Origin: a candidate division BRC1 bacterium ADurb.Bin183
GTDB lineage: Bacteria; Sumerlaeota; Sumerlaeia; MWCT01
DNA: 64,000 nucleotides
Assembly (NCBI GenBank): GCA_002070185.1
Contig: MWCT01000009.1
Coordinates: forward strand, 1 to 64,000
Direction: 5' to 3'
A program made the translations under genes and the position numbers. Of this stretch, positions 34,676 through 43,441 are shown one piece after another (the first letter of the stretch is position 1; each line of letters opens with the position of its first letter). The notes below the pieces were generated by a model. It did no database searches. It was not told where the DNA came from and saw only the letters and a list, made by a program, of their open reading frames with translations.

Positions 34676-35398
34676 ATGGCGCGCGTCTGCCGACATCATC
34701 GTTTATTTAGGCGGGGATTCACGCTGCTGGAAATCCTTTCGGCAACGATGATATCCGCCATACTTCTTGGCGCGCTTTATGCAGTTTATAACGGCGCGCT
34801 CAAACTGCGGCAGAAGAATTACGGCTCGATGGAAGCGGGGCTGCCCCGCGCCTATGCTGCGGAGATTATGGATCGCGACTTCCGCAACATGTTGCCGCCG
34901 GTGGGAATTCTTGCCGGCGCCATCATCGGCGAGACCAGCGAACAAAATAACACGCGTTATGACAGGGCGGAATTTTTCGCATCCACCGGCGCGGTCACAG
35001 ACAAAGAGCCTTGGGGCGATATCCAGAAAGTGGAATATTATCTTGCCGACTCGGAGGAAGGTGATACGGAAGGCGATGAGAAAAACGGCAAACCGTCAAA
35101 AGACCTCGTTCGCGCCGTGACGCGCAACCTCCTTGCCTCCACAACGGAAGGTCCTATTGAGACGCGACTGTTAAAAGGCGTGCGCTCTTTGACCATCGCC
35201 TATTATGATGGCGCGGTTTGGCAGGATAGCTGGGATTCCACCACACTGGATAACGCCTTGCCCAAAGCCGTAAATATTTCGATAGAATTTGCGCCGGAAT
35301 CCGAAAAAGAGGAGACGGAAGCGCCTCTTGAACTTTTAATAGAGATTGCCGCAAGCGCCGTATCAAGCCAGAGTGGAACAAATGTATCATCGCGATGA
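34676..35398 (+). CDS. gspJ: Minor pseudopilin GspJ
   Basis: 240 residues. Prepilin motif FRRG|FTLLEIL and hydrophobic helix, then the GspJ-type domain with MDRDFRNMLPP. Overlaps the gspK start by about 17 bp. Confidence 0.88.
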   Translation: MARVCRHHRLFRRGFTLLEILSATMISAILLGALYAVYNGALKLRQKNYGSMEAGLPRAYAAEIMDRDFRNMLPPVGILAGAIIGETSEQNNTRYDRAEFFASTGAVTDKEPWGDIQKVEYYLADSEEGDTEGDEKNGKPSKDLVRAVTRNLLASTTEGPIETRLLKGVRSLTIAYYDGAVWQDSWDSTTLDNALPKAVNISIEFAPESEKEETEAPLELLIEIAASAVSSQSGTNVSSR

Positions 35399-36740
35399 CA
35401 TAAAAAAAATCCGCCGCTGCCGCGGACAACGCGGCGCCGCTTTGATTATTGTCATGGGGATTTGCCTGAGCCTCGTGGTGGTGGCTATTTATTTTAGCGA
35501 TTCGATGCTCATGGAATATCGCGCCTCGGATAACAGCCTTGAAGGGCGCGAGGCGGCACAAGCCATCGAGGGCGCGCGGCGGTATCTCTGCAACCTTTTG
35601 AAAAATTCTGCAAACGCCGGCTATATGCCCGATGAGGATTCTTACGAAATGGAAAAGGCGCAAGTCAATAAAGCCGCTTTTTGGATAATCGGACGGGATA
35701 CGAACAGCATCTGGGACGCTAAAACGGTGACCTTTGGGCTTGTGGGCGAGTCCTCCAAAATCAATATCAACACAGCGCCGTTGGAAATGCTGGAGGCGAT
35801 CCCCGGCATGACGGCAGAGGTCGCCGCCGCCATTGTGGATTGGCGCGATTCCGATTCCGAAATGACCGCCGGCGGCGCAGAATCCAACTACTACCTCGCC
35901 TTGGATCCGCCTTATAATTGCAAGAACGGTCCATTTGAAAGCATGGAAGAATTGCGGCTCGTTCTCGGCTGCACGCCCGCTCTCCTTTATGGGGAGGATG
36001 AAAATCAAAACGGCGTCCTTGATCCAAACGAGGACGATGGGGATAAATCAAAACCGGCGGATAATGCGGACGGTCTTTTGGATGCGGGGATTCTTGAATA
36101 CATCACAGTCTTTTCCCGCGAGCCAAATCAACGCGCGGACGGCTCAGCGCGCATCAACATCCGAACCCAGCAGCGCGAACTCAGGGAACTTTTGCAGCAG
36201 ACCTTTGGGCAGGAGCGCGCCGGGCAGATTATTTCCTCCATCGGTTCCGCTTTTTCCAATCTTCGCAGTCCGCTTGAATTATGCGTCCGCGGCAAAATGA
36301 CCGCCGAGGAATTTGAGCGAATTGACGACGCCCTGACGGTTGCCGCAGGGCAGTATATCGCCGGTCTTGTGAATGTGAACACGGCATCGGCAAAGGTGCT
36401 TGCCTGCATTCCCGGATTGAACGAATCTCTGGCGGAAAAACTTGTCTATTCGCGAATTGATAAATCGCCCGACGAATTGAAGTGCCTTGCATGGGTTGTG
36501 GGAATTCTGGATGACAACGCCTGTTTTGAGGCGGGACCGTATCTTACAACGCGGACGTATCAGTTCCGGGCGGACGTGGCGGCGGTTGGCGAAAGGGGGC
36601 GCGGCTATCGGCGCAGTCTGATGATTATAGACACAGCCGGCGGGAGCAGCGCCGTTGTTTATAGGAAGGATATGTCCCGATTCGGTTGGGCGCTGGGTTC
36701 CGATGTGCGCAAAGAATATTCCGGAGCGGCTAATGAATAA
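35382..36740 (+). CDS. gspK: Minor pseudopilin GspK
   Basis: 452 residues; the ATG at 35382 lies inside the gspJ end. The N-terminus RGQRGAALIIVMGICL has the GspK form, with no Glu at +5. Large periplasmic domain with helix-hairpin-helix-like segments (INTAPLEMLEAIPGMTAEVAAAIVDWRD, VNTASAKVLACIPGLNESLAEKLV). An insert near 225-245 (DENQNGVLDPNEDDGD) is Asp-rich and likely binds calcium. It sits at the tip of the pseudopilus. Confidence 0.9.
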   Translation: MYHRDDIKKIRRCRGQRGAALIIVMGICLSLVVVAIYFSDSMLMEYRASDNSLEGREAAQAIEGARRYLCNLLKNSANAGYMPDEDSYEMEKAQVNKAAFWIIGRDTNSIWDAKTVTFGLVGESSKININTAPLEMLEAIPGMTAEVAAAIVDWRDSDSEMTAGGAESNYYLALDPPYNCKNGPFESMEELRLVLGCTPALLYGEDENQNGVLDPNEDDGDKSKPADNADGLLDAGILEYITVFSREPNQRADGSARINIRTQQRELRELLQQTFGQERAGQIISSIGSAFSNLRSPLELCVRGKMTAEEFERIDDALTVAAGQYIAGLVNVNTASAKVLACIPGLNESLAEKLVYSRIDKSPDELKCLAWVVGILDDNACFEAGPYLTTRTYQFRADVAAVGERGRGYRRSLMIIDTAGGSSAVVYRKDMSRFGWALGSDVRKEYSGAANE

Positions 36741-38157
36741 ATTATTGAACAAATTTGCCGGACGCAAACATCAAAAACACGCCTCAATTTTGGGCGTGGC
36801 GTTTGAGGGCGGCGCTATGACGGCAATCGAACTGCATAGACGCGAGGAGCGTTGCGAAACCGGCGTCATGCTGCGTCAAACGCTTTCTCAGGATATTCTC
36901 TCCGGCAATCCTGAACTCCTCGGCGCGGAGATCCGCAAAATTCTTGAAGATGCGGGCGTCCGCGAAAAAAAATGCGTCATAAGCCTCCCGCTTTCGTGGG
37001 TGTATGTAATCTATCAGGATATACCCGAGGCGCTCCCAGAATCCGATGTTGATAATTATATCGCGCTCCAGATAGAAAAGAAACTCCCTTTTTCGCCGGA
37101 GGATGTGGTTGTTTCCTCGATTCATTTTGAGGCGGCGGCGGCAGGGCGCCGGGCTGTCATTGCCGCCGTGCCAGTCCAGCATGTGCGGAGTTTGGAAAAA
37201 ATCATGAGGGCGTCGCGGCTGCACGTGGCAGGCATGGCGCTGGGAGTTGCGGCGCTTTCGGGCGGCGAAGAAGATGTTTTCGGCGTCTCATTTTTCGCCC
37301 ATCAGGACGGCTTGGATATGATAATCGGACGGGGCGGAAAGGTTTATTTCATCCGTTCATTTCCCGGCGCGGTCTCTCTGGAAAAAGAAGAGCCGTTTGT
37401 TGACGCCGAGATGATTATCCGCGAAATGCGCATCACGCTGGGCAGGCTGCCGGAGGATATTCGAGCCGGTATGAAATCATACCGTATTTTGGGAGAGGCT
37501 CGCCTTGTTGAGATTTTCAAAAAAGAATTGGTTCCGCTGCTTTCCCGCATGGGGCTGGAATTCGAAGACAAAAAACTGCTTGCCTGCGGAATAGAAGTCA
37601 GCCAAATGGCGTCCCCGCAAACTTGCGCCGCGGCGATGAACACGCTTTTTGGACGCCCCAATCATTTTGAATTTCTCCCGCCGGCAGCGGGGTGTCTGGA
37701 AAAATTGATGGGGCGCATTTCATCAAGGCGGCTTTTCTGGCAGGCGGCGGCGGGCGCGGCGTTGGCGGCGCTTGCGATTATTATCTTTGGGGTTCAAGCC
37801 TTGATACTCGGCAGATACGAGCGAAAATGGTCGGCGATGGAGCCGGATGTGCGCAGGGTGTCCGCGCTGCAGGAAAAGATTCGCAAATACCGTCCATGGC
37901 ATGACGATGCCATACGCAGCCTTTCCGTCTTACGGGAGATTACGAAGGCGTTTCCCGAAGAGGGGAGCATCTGGGTGAAGAGCGTGGAGATTCGCGGCAT
38001 GGCATCGCTGCAGATGTCCGGCGAGGCAAAGAGCGAAAAAGCCTGGCTGGCGATGCTGGCAAAGTTAAGAGAAAATAAAACCATCGGCGACCTGAAAGTC
38101 TCGCAGGTTAAAAAGGGCGACGGCGTCCTGCAATTTACAATTAGTTTTTCTATATAA
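36733..38157 (+). CDS. gspL: T2SS assembly protein GspL (PilM/PilN-like fusion)
   Basis: 474 residues from the ATG at 36733, overlapping the gspK stop. The cytoplasmic part is actin-like (ILGVAFEGGAMTAIEL, VISLPLSWVYV, a typical PilM/GspL start), a single transmembrane helix lies near 365-385 (FWQAAAGAALAALAIIIFG), and a small periplasmic PilN/fimbrial-assembly domain follows (EEGSIWVKSVEIRG). It recruits GspE to the membrane. The order L-M-C-D matches PilMN-O-P-Q layouts. Confidence 0.85.
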   Translation: MNKLLNKFAGRKHQKHASILGVAFEGGAMTAIELHRREERCETGVMLRQTLSQDILSGNPELLGAEIRKILEDAGVREKKCVISLPLSWVYVIYQDIPEALPESDVDNYIALQIEKKLPFSPEDVVVSSIHFEAAAAGRRAVIAAVPVQHVRSLEKIMRASRLHVAGMALGVAALSGGEEDVFGVSFFAHQDGLDMIIGRGGKVYFIRSFPGAVSLEKEEPFVDAEMIIREMRITLGRLPEDIRAGMKSYRILGEARLVEIFKKELVPLLSRMGLEFEDKKLLACGIEVSQMASPQTCAAAMNTLFGRPNHFEFLPPAAGCLEKLMGRISSRRLFWQAAAGAALAALAIIIFGVQALILGRYERKWSAMEPDVRRVSALQEKIRKYRPWHDDAIRSLSVLREITKAFPEEGSIWVKSVEIRGMASLQMSGEAKSEKAWLAMLAKLRENKTIGDLKVSQVKKGDGVLQFTISFSI

Positions 38158-38167
38158 GGGAATCGTT

Positions 38168-38701
38168 ATGGGCATCAGAAAAAGAGAACGAATATTAATC
38201 ATCGCAACGCTTGTGTGTCTGGGCGTGTTTTTGGGCGACCGGATTATCTTAACACCGTTGGCGCGCGCATGGAGCCGCCGCTCTGAGCGCATCGCCGAAT
38301 TGAAAAAATCTGTGGAAAAAGGCGCGCTGCTCCTTTCCCGTCAAGCAGAAGTGGAACGGCGCTGGAAGGCGATTCAGGATGCCGGACTCCCCGACGACCC
38401 ATCGCAAGTGGAAGAACGCGTCCTCGGCAGGGTGCAAGAGTGGGAATCCCAGAGCAGCCTTGCCCTGAGCTCCCTCAAGCCCCGTTGGAGGGAGACGGAT
38501 GATGAATCAAAAAAACTTGAAATACGTCTGACCGCCTCCGGCTCGTTGGATTCCATCGCGCGTTTCCTGTATGAGGCGGAAGCGGATGCGCTGCCCGTTT
38601 GCATCGAGGACGTCGGTTTGACCTCGCGCGACCGGCGCGGCGATACGTTGGATTTGAATCTGAAATTTTCCAGCCTGATTTTGAAAGGGAAGATAAAATG
38701 A
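38168..38701 (+). CDS. gspM: T2SS GspM/PilO-like protein
   Basis: 177 residues: short cytoplasmic N-terminus, one transmembrane helix (ILIIATLVCLGVFLGDRII), coiled-coil (about 40-75) and a small ferredoxin-like periplasmic domain (EIRLTASGSLDSIARFLYEAEA, LDLNLKFSSLIL). It partners with GspL. Overlaps the next gene by ATGA. Confidence 0.82.
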   Translation: MGIRKRERILIIATLVCLGVFLGDRIILTPLARAWSRRSERIAELKKSVEKGALLLSRQAEVERRWKAIQDAGLPDDPSQVEERVLGRVQEWESQSSLALSSLKPRWRETDDESKKLEIRLTASGSLDSIARFLYEAEADALPVCIEDVGLTSRDRRGDTLDLNLKFSSLILKGKIK

Positions 38702-39255
38702 AACGGGCTATCATCATTTTTGCGAGTGTTCTTGCAGCTTTGGGGAGCCGCGCCCATACGGAAGAATCTCCAGCAAAGGAAGCCTATAAAGATTTCAAAA
38801 TCGTTGCCGACCGAAACATCTTCAATTCCGAAAGAAGCGGCGACCGGCGCGAATCCCCTCGACAACAGCGGACAGTGCGCGCCGCGCCGGATGAATTCCG
38901 GCTTGTGGGCGTTATGCTGAACGGCGAAGATGCCACGGCGTTTTTTGAAGGCTCGCGCTCGGATTACGGCGGACAATGGAAAAAAGGCGATCTCATTGCA
39001 GGTTTTAAAATCATTGACGTTCGGACGGATGGCGTGACTTTGGAAAAAGATGCAAAACATACGCAATTGCCGATGGCGTCCGCCATGAAAAGCAGCGAGG
39101 AGGGCGTCTGGAATTTGACCAAAACAACCGGGGAATTCGTACGTCCCTCCTCCGAATCCTCTTCCGCCGCGCAAGGCTCCGGCGATTCAGACGGGGATAG
39201 CGGCGAAGTTTTGAAAAGATTGATGGAACGAAGGAGACAGGAGGTTGAAAGATGA
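38698..39255 (+). CDS. T2SS GspC/PilP-like protein
   Basis: 185 residues. The N-terminus is a signal peptide or membrane anchor (AIIIFASVLAALGSRA), followed by DFKIVADRNIFNSERS and an HR-like domain: EFRLVGVMLNGEDATAFFEGSRS, KKGDLIAGFKIIDVRTDGVTLEK. This matches the GspC homology region, which contacts the N0 domain of the secretin. No PDZ domain. The C-terminal ~45 residues are Ser/Glu-rich. The position after gspM and before gspD resembles PilP. Confidence 0.75.
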   Translation: MKRAIIIFASVLAALGSRAHTEESPAKEAYKDFKIVADRNIFNSERSGDRRESPRQQRTVRAAPDEFRLVGVMLNGEDATAFFEGSRSDYGGQWKKGDLIAGFKIIDVRTDGVTLEKDAKHTQLPMASAMKSSEEGVWNLTKTTGEFVRPSSESSSAAQGSGDSDGDSGEVLKRLMERRRQEVER

Positions 39256-40760
39256 AAAAGAAACTTTTCCTCATTATGATTGCCGCCCTTTTGGCAAATC
39301 TGCCGGCGCGGATCTACTCCGACGCCATGGAGGATAACCCCTCAACGGAAACCGCGCGCATGGAAGAAACTGCGCGCACGGAAGACGCCGACGCGCCGCA
39401 GTCCAGCGAGGCTGTTGTGCTCGGTGAATCCGACGAGTCTGGCATGCGGTTCAATTTCAAAGATGCCTCGCTCGATGTTGTCCTCGATTATATGAGCCGC
39501 GCCGCCGGTTTTACCATCATCCGCGAGACATCCATCTCCGGACGCGTGGATATTGTCAGCCATCAGCCCATCTCCCGCGATGAAGCGGTCGAACTCCTGA
39601 ACACCGTCCTTCACCAAAAAGGCTATGCCGCTATTCGCAACGGGCGCATCCTGACTATTGTCTCCCGCGATGAAGCCCTAAAGCGCAACATCCCCGTGAA
39701 GACAGGTAGAAACCCGGAGAGTATCCCCCAAAATGATGAGATGGTCACACAGATTATCCCCGTCCGTTACGCCAACGCCGTAAAGATAATTGACAACATC
39801 CGCCCCATGCTCCCCAGCTACGCCGTCATATCCGCCAATGAAAGCAGCAACGCCATCATCCTGACGGACACGCAGTCTCACATCCGGCGAATGACGGAAA
39901 TCATCGCCGCATTGGACACCTCCATCTCCGAGATCTCATCCATCAAAGTTTTTTTGCTCAAATATACGGATGCCACCGATGTGGCAAAAATCTTGACCGA
40001 GATTTTCAAATTTCCCGATGGCGGCAGGCAGCAAAGCGCCGGCGGCGGGCGATTCCCCTTCTTTGGGCGCAGGTCTCCCGGCGAGGGTGAAAATTCCAGC
40101 CAGAGCCAGAACAAGAGCGAAGCATTGCAGGCGGCTTCACGTGTGGTTGCGGTGGCAGACCAGAATACAAACTCGGTGGTCGTCAGCGCTCCCGAAGATT
40201 TTATGCCCGCCATCGAACGCCTTGTTAACGAAATTGATACCGCCAGCCAAGACATAACAATCGTCAAGGTATTCCCGCTACGCTATGCCAGCGCCGAGGA
40301 GACAGCGACAATCATCAAAAACACATTCGCCGGCTCAACGGCAGGCGGGCAGTCCCGAACCAATCAACGCTGGGGTTTTATGCGCAATATGGCGCAGGGC
40401 GGAAATCAACAAAACCAAAGCGAGCGCAAAAGAGCCGAAGGCACAGTCTATGTTGAGGCGGACTCCCGCACAAACTCGGTCGTGGTCAGCGCCTCAGAAA
40501 ACGTGATGGCAAATATCGAAACCGTCATCCAGCAGCTTGATGCCAATCCCGCGCGTGAAAAAAAGGTCTATATCCACAACATTAAAAACGCCGATCCAGA
40601 ATCCGTCACAAAATTACTCAATGAGATGTTCGGCTCTCAAACCTCTCAAAGCTCCACAACCACGCGCAACACCGGCAGAAGCGCCAGCACAAACACAAGC
40701 AACCGCGCCGGCAGCGGCTCATCCACAAGAAGACCGGGAACTACGGGGAGAACACGATGA
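39252..40760 (+). CDS. N-domain half of a split secretin (GspD N0-N3)
   Basis: 502 residues with a Sec signal peptide and then the N-domains of GspD: N0 (MRFNFKDASLDVVLDYMSRAAGFTI) and three further secretin_N repeats (TQIIPVRYANAVKIIDNI, IKVFLLKYTDATDVAKIL, VKVFPLRYASAEETATII), ending in a Ser/Thr/Arg-rich disordered tail. No secretin barrel is present. Overlaps the neighbouring gene that encodes the barrel. In other bacteria both parts form one protein. Confidence 0.85.
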   Translation: MKKKLFLIMIAALLANLPARIYSDAMEDNPSTETARMEETARTEDADAPQSSEAVVLGESDESGMRFNFKDASLDVVLDYMSRAAGFTIIRETSISGRVDIVSHQPISRDEAVELLNTVLHQKGYAAIRNGRILTIVSRDEALKRNIPVKTGRNPESIPQNDEMVTQIIPVRYANAVKIIDNIRPMLPSYAVISANESSNAIILTDTQSHIRRMTEIIAALDTSISEISSIKVFLLKYTDATDVAKILTEIFKFPDGGRQQSAGGGRFPFFGRRSPGEGENSSQSQNKSEALQAASRVVAVADQNTNSVVVSAPEDFMPAIERLVNEIDTASQDITIVKVFPLRYASAEETATIIKNTFAGSTAGGQSRTNQRWGFMRNMAQGGNQQNQSERKRAEGTVYVEADSRTNSVVVSASENVMANIETVIQQLDANPAREKKVYIHNIKNADPESVTKLLNEMFGSQTSQSSTTTRNTGRSASTNTSNRAGSGSSTRRPGTTGRTR

Positions 40761-41878
40761 CAAATCTTTTGCATAGAGGTGACACTATGATTAAAGCAAT
40801 CTTCAAGGCTGGATTGGCTCTGCTCGTTTTTTCAATAGCGATAGCCGCGCCCCCGCAGGATGCCGCACCGCCTCCGACCGCGCCTCCTACTATCAGCAGC
40901 TCCGAGAGCGCCCCCCTCGCCGAACCTTCCGGCGCAAGCGGTTATGCCGCAACCACTGTGGGGCAGGCATCCATTCACTACGACCCGGAAACAGGCTCCC
41001 TCATAATTATTACAGATGAGGAAACGAACAAACAGATAGATAAAGTTGTCAAAGAACTTGATAAGCCCGCCCCGCAGGTGCTTATCAAAGTCCTCTTCCT
41101 TGAAGTCACGCATACCAAAGGCGTGGACTTTGGCTTGGAGGGAAAAAAGCAATACGGCTCAAAAGATGGAACGGAGGATACCATACAGACTATTTTCGGA
41201 CTTGCCAGCGAAACACGCGGCGGATTCTGGAAAATACTCGATGAAGACCTTGAAGTTGTCATCCGAGCCATGGCGGACACCAGCAAACTGGAAGTCCTCT
41301 CCCGCCCGTCCGTCCTCACGCGCAATAACCAACAGGCGACCATCACCGTTGGGCAGGAAGTCCCATTCATCCGCAACAGCCGCATCACCGACGGCGGCGA
41401 CATCATCAACACCATCGAATATGAGGATATCGGCATCATCCTCAACGTAACACCGCGCATCACTGAAAACCGCCTTGTGGAAATGAGCGTCAGCCCAGAA
41501 ATTTCAACTCTCTCCGGCGAGACCGTCCCGATTTCCAACACCGTCAACGCCCGCGTCATAGCCAAACGCGCCGCCTCCACGAATGTGGTTGTGGACGACG
41601 GACGGACTGTGGTCATCGGCGGATTGATGGAGGACAACGCAACCGAGACGGTAAAAAAAATCCCCATCCTTGGCGATATCCCATATCTGGGCTCCGCATT
41701 CAAACGCACCATCAAAGAAAAATCTAAAACCGAACTCCTGATTTTCCTCACGCCTCATGTGGTGGAAAACAGCGAAGAACTGCGCGACATCTCCCTTGCT
41801 GAGCGGGACAAAACGGAAATTTCGCCTAAGGTGTTTACCAAAAAGCAATTTGACAGGTATATTGATAATCTGGAATAA
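40757..41878 (+). CDS. gspD: Barrel half of a split secretin (GspD C-domain)
   Basis: 373 residues; the ATG at 40757 overlaps the previous TGA and has GGGGAG, while the ATG at 40787 has GAGGTGA and gives a cleaner signal peptide (MIKAIFKAGLALLVFSIAIAA). Both are possible. After a Pro-rich linker comes one short N3-like repeat (LIIITDEETNKQIDKVVKELD), then the secretin domain: VLIKVLFLEVT, LSRPSVLTRNNQQATITVGQEVPF, IGIILNVTPRI and IPILGDIPYLGSAFK, TELLIFLTPHVV. It forms the outer-membrane pore. Confidence 0.9.
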   Translation: MTNLLHRGDTMIKAIFKAGLALLVFSIAIAAPPQDAAPPPTAPPTISSSESAPLAEPSGASGYAATTVGQASIHYDPETGSLIIITDEETNKQIDKVVKELDKPAPQVLIKVLFLEVTHTKGVDFGLEGKKQYGSKDGTEDTIQTIFGLASETRGGFWKILDEDLEVVIRAMADTSKLEVLSRPSVLTRNNQQATITVGQEVPFIRNSRITDGGDIINTIEYEDIGIILNVTPRITENRLVEMSVSPEISTLSGETVPISNTVNARVIAKRAASTNVVVDDGRTVVIGGLMEDNATETVKKIPILGDIPYLGSAFKRTIKEKSKTELLIFLTPHVVENSEELRDISLAERDKTEISPKVFTKKQFDRYIDNLE

Positions 41879-41906
41879 ACCGAAAATATATCGCAGGTAT
41901 CAAGCC

Positions 41907-43421
41907 GTGAAAAATTTGAATCGGCGCTTAAAAGTCCACCTCGCCCTTTTACTGACCTTCCTTTTGGTCTTCGTGTGGCAGATTATTGAGCATAACCGCG
42001 TCAAAGCAAAGGCGCGGGCAACGCTCCTCGAAAGGGCGCGCGATATCTCCGCCTCCGTCAGCGTCGCCATCCGCTCCATGTCCCGCTTCGGCATTATCCA
42101 GCAAGATAGACTCGAAACGGCGTTGGGCGAATTGGCAAAATCCGGCGAACTCAAAAGCGTGGCGCTTCTCAATAATTCCGGCAACATCTTCATTTCCGCC
42201 GGCGAGCCGGTCAAACTCCCCGCCGAAGGCTTCCCCCGCAAAAAAGCGGTCTGGGAAGGCAATGCCGTCATGATTACAAACATCGTTGACCTCGGCGTGA
42301 GCTTCCGCGACAGGACAACATCATACACTGCGCCCATCATCATGCGGCGCGCCGAGCGCCAACCCGCGCCGCCTCACGACTTCCCCTCCAGCCGGACGGT
42401 AATGCAGGGCTCGCCCTCGCGCCGCCGCCCAGAAAGAGACGGCAATGACGAGCACGACCGCCGGCGCGAACGCCCATTCAGACGCCCGCCTTGGCTCTCG
42501 GAAAAACAGTTCAGAGAACTTCAGGATAAACAAGGACTGCACGGCTTTGTCCTCGTCATCAGGACGGACGCCTTTGCGGCGGAAGTCTCGCGCGATTTTT
42601 GGCTCCGCGTTGCCATTCTCGCAATCACGATTGTCGCCATTCTGGGCATGGCGGCGGCATGGAAAACATTTGAAAAATCAGAAAGATTGCGCATCAGCCT
42701 TGTGCAGGCGCGGGAATTAAACAAACATCTAAAAGAATTGAACGTCGCCGCGGCGGGGCTTGCCCATGAAACGCGCAACCCGCTCAACCTTGTTCGAGGG
42801 CAGGCGCAGATAATCTCCAGCGACCCCGCCGTCCCGCCAAAAATCCGCGCCCAGACCCTTTCCATTGTGGACGAGGTGGATCGCATCACCAACCGTCTGA
42901 GCGAATTCATCAACTATTCCAAGCCGGCTGTCCCGCGCCCAGTCCCCGTCAACCTCGCCATCGCCGTAAAAGACGTCCGCCAAACCCTTGCCGCCGATAT
43001 ACAGGAAAAATCCATCAAGTTTGAGTCTTCATGCCCGGAACTCACCATAGAAGCGGATGAAGGGCTCTTGCGTCAGGTGATTTTCAATTTGACTTTAAAC
43101 GCCATTCAAGCGGTGGATGACGGAGGCGAAATCGAGATAGCCGTTCAAACAACCGGCGGCGCAACGCGGCGCGGCGCGGAGGGCGAGGCAGCCGAGGCGT
43201 CTCTCACTATTCGGGATAACGGTTGCGGCATTGAGCCGGAAAATAACGAAAACATATACCGACCTTATTACACCACCCGCAAAACCGGCACAGGCTTGGG
43301 GCTTGCCGTCGTGCTGCGCATAGTCCAAGCGCACGGCTGGCGCATCGAGCACCGCCCCGCCGGCATCAAAGGCACCGTCTTCACCCTGTCCAAACTCAAG
43401 GTCATCAGAGCGGCAAATTAA
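41907..43421 (+). CDS. NtrB-like membrane sensor histidine kinase
   Basis: 504 residues from the GTG at 41907 (AGGTAT upstream); the reading frame is open further upstream but overlaps the secretin gene. Two transmembrane helices (about 10-30 and 230-255) enclose a periplasmic sensor domain with a Pro/Arg-rich insert. The cytoplasmic kinase has H-box GLAHETRNPLNL (His287), N-box FNLTLNAIQAVDD, G1 DNGCGIE and G2 GTGLGLAVV, as in NtrB/ZraS/AtoS. Such kinases pair with sigma-54 activators; the only one in the window is the CstA-NtrC fusion. It follows the T2SS operon after 28 bp. Confidence 0.88.
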   Translation: MKNLNRRLKVHLALLLTFLLVFVWQIIEHNRVKAKARATLLERARDISASVSVAIRSMSRFGIIQQDRLETALGELAKSGELKSVALLNNSGNIFISAGEPVKLPAEGFPRKKAVWEGNAVMITNIVDLGVSFRDRTTSYTAPIIMRRAERQPAPPHDFPSSRTVMQGSPSRRRPERDGNDEHDRRRERPFRRPPWLSEKQFRELQDKQGLHGFVLVIRTDAFAAEVSRDFWLRVAILAITIVAILGMAAAWKTFEKSERLRISLVQARELNKHLKELNVAAAGLAHETRNPLNLVRGQAQIISSDPAVPPKIRAQTLSIVDEVDRITNRLSEFINYSKPAVPRPVPVNLAIAVKDVRQTLAADIQEKSIKFESSCPELTIEADEGLLRQVIFNLTLNAIQAVDDGGEIEIAVQTTGGATRRGAEGEAAEASLTIRDNGCGIEPENNENIYRPYYTTRKTGTGLGLAVVLRIVQAHGWRIEHRPAGIKGTVFTLSKLKVIRAAN

Positions 43422-43441
43422 AATTTATTTCGCAGATTGAC

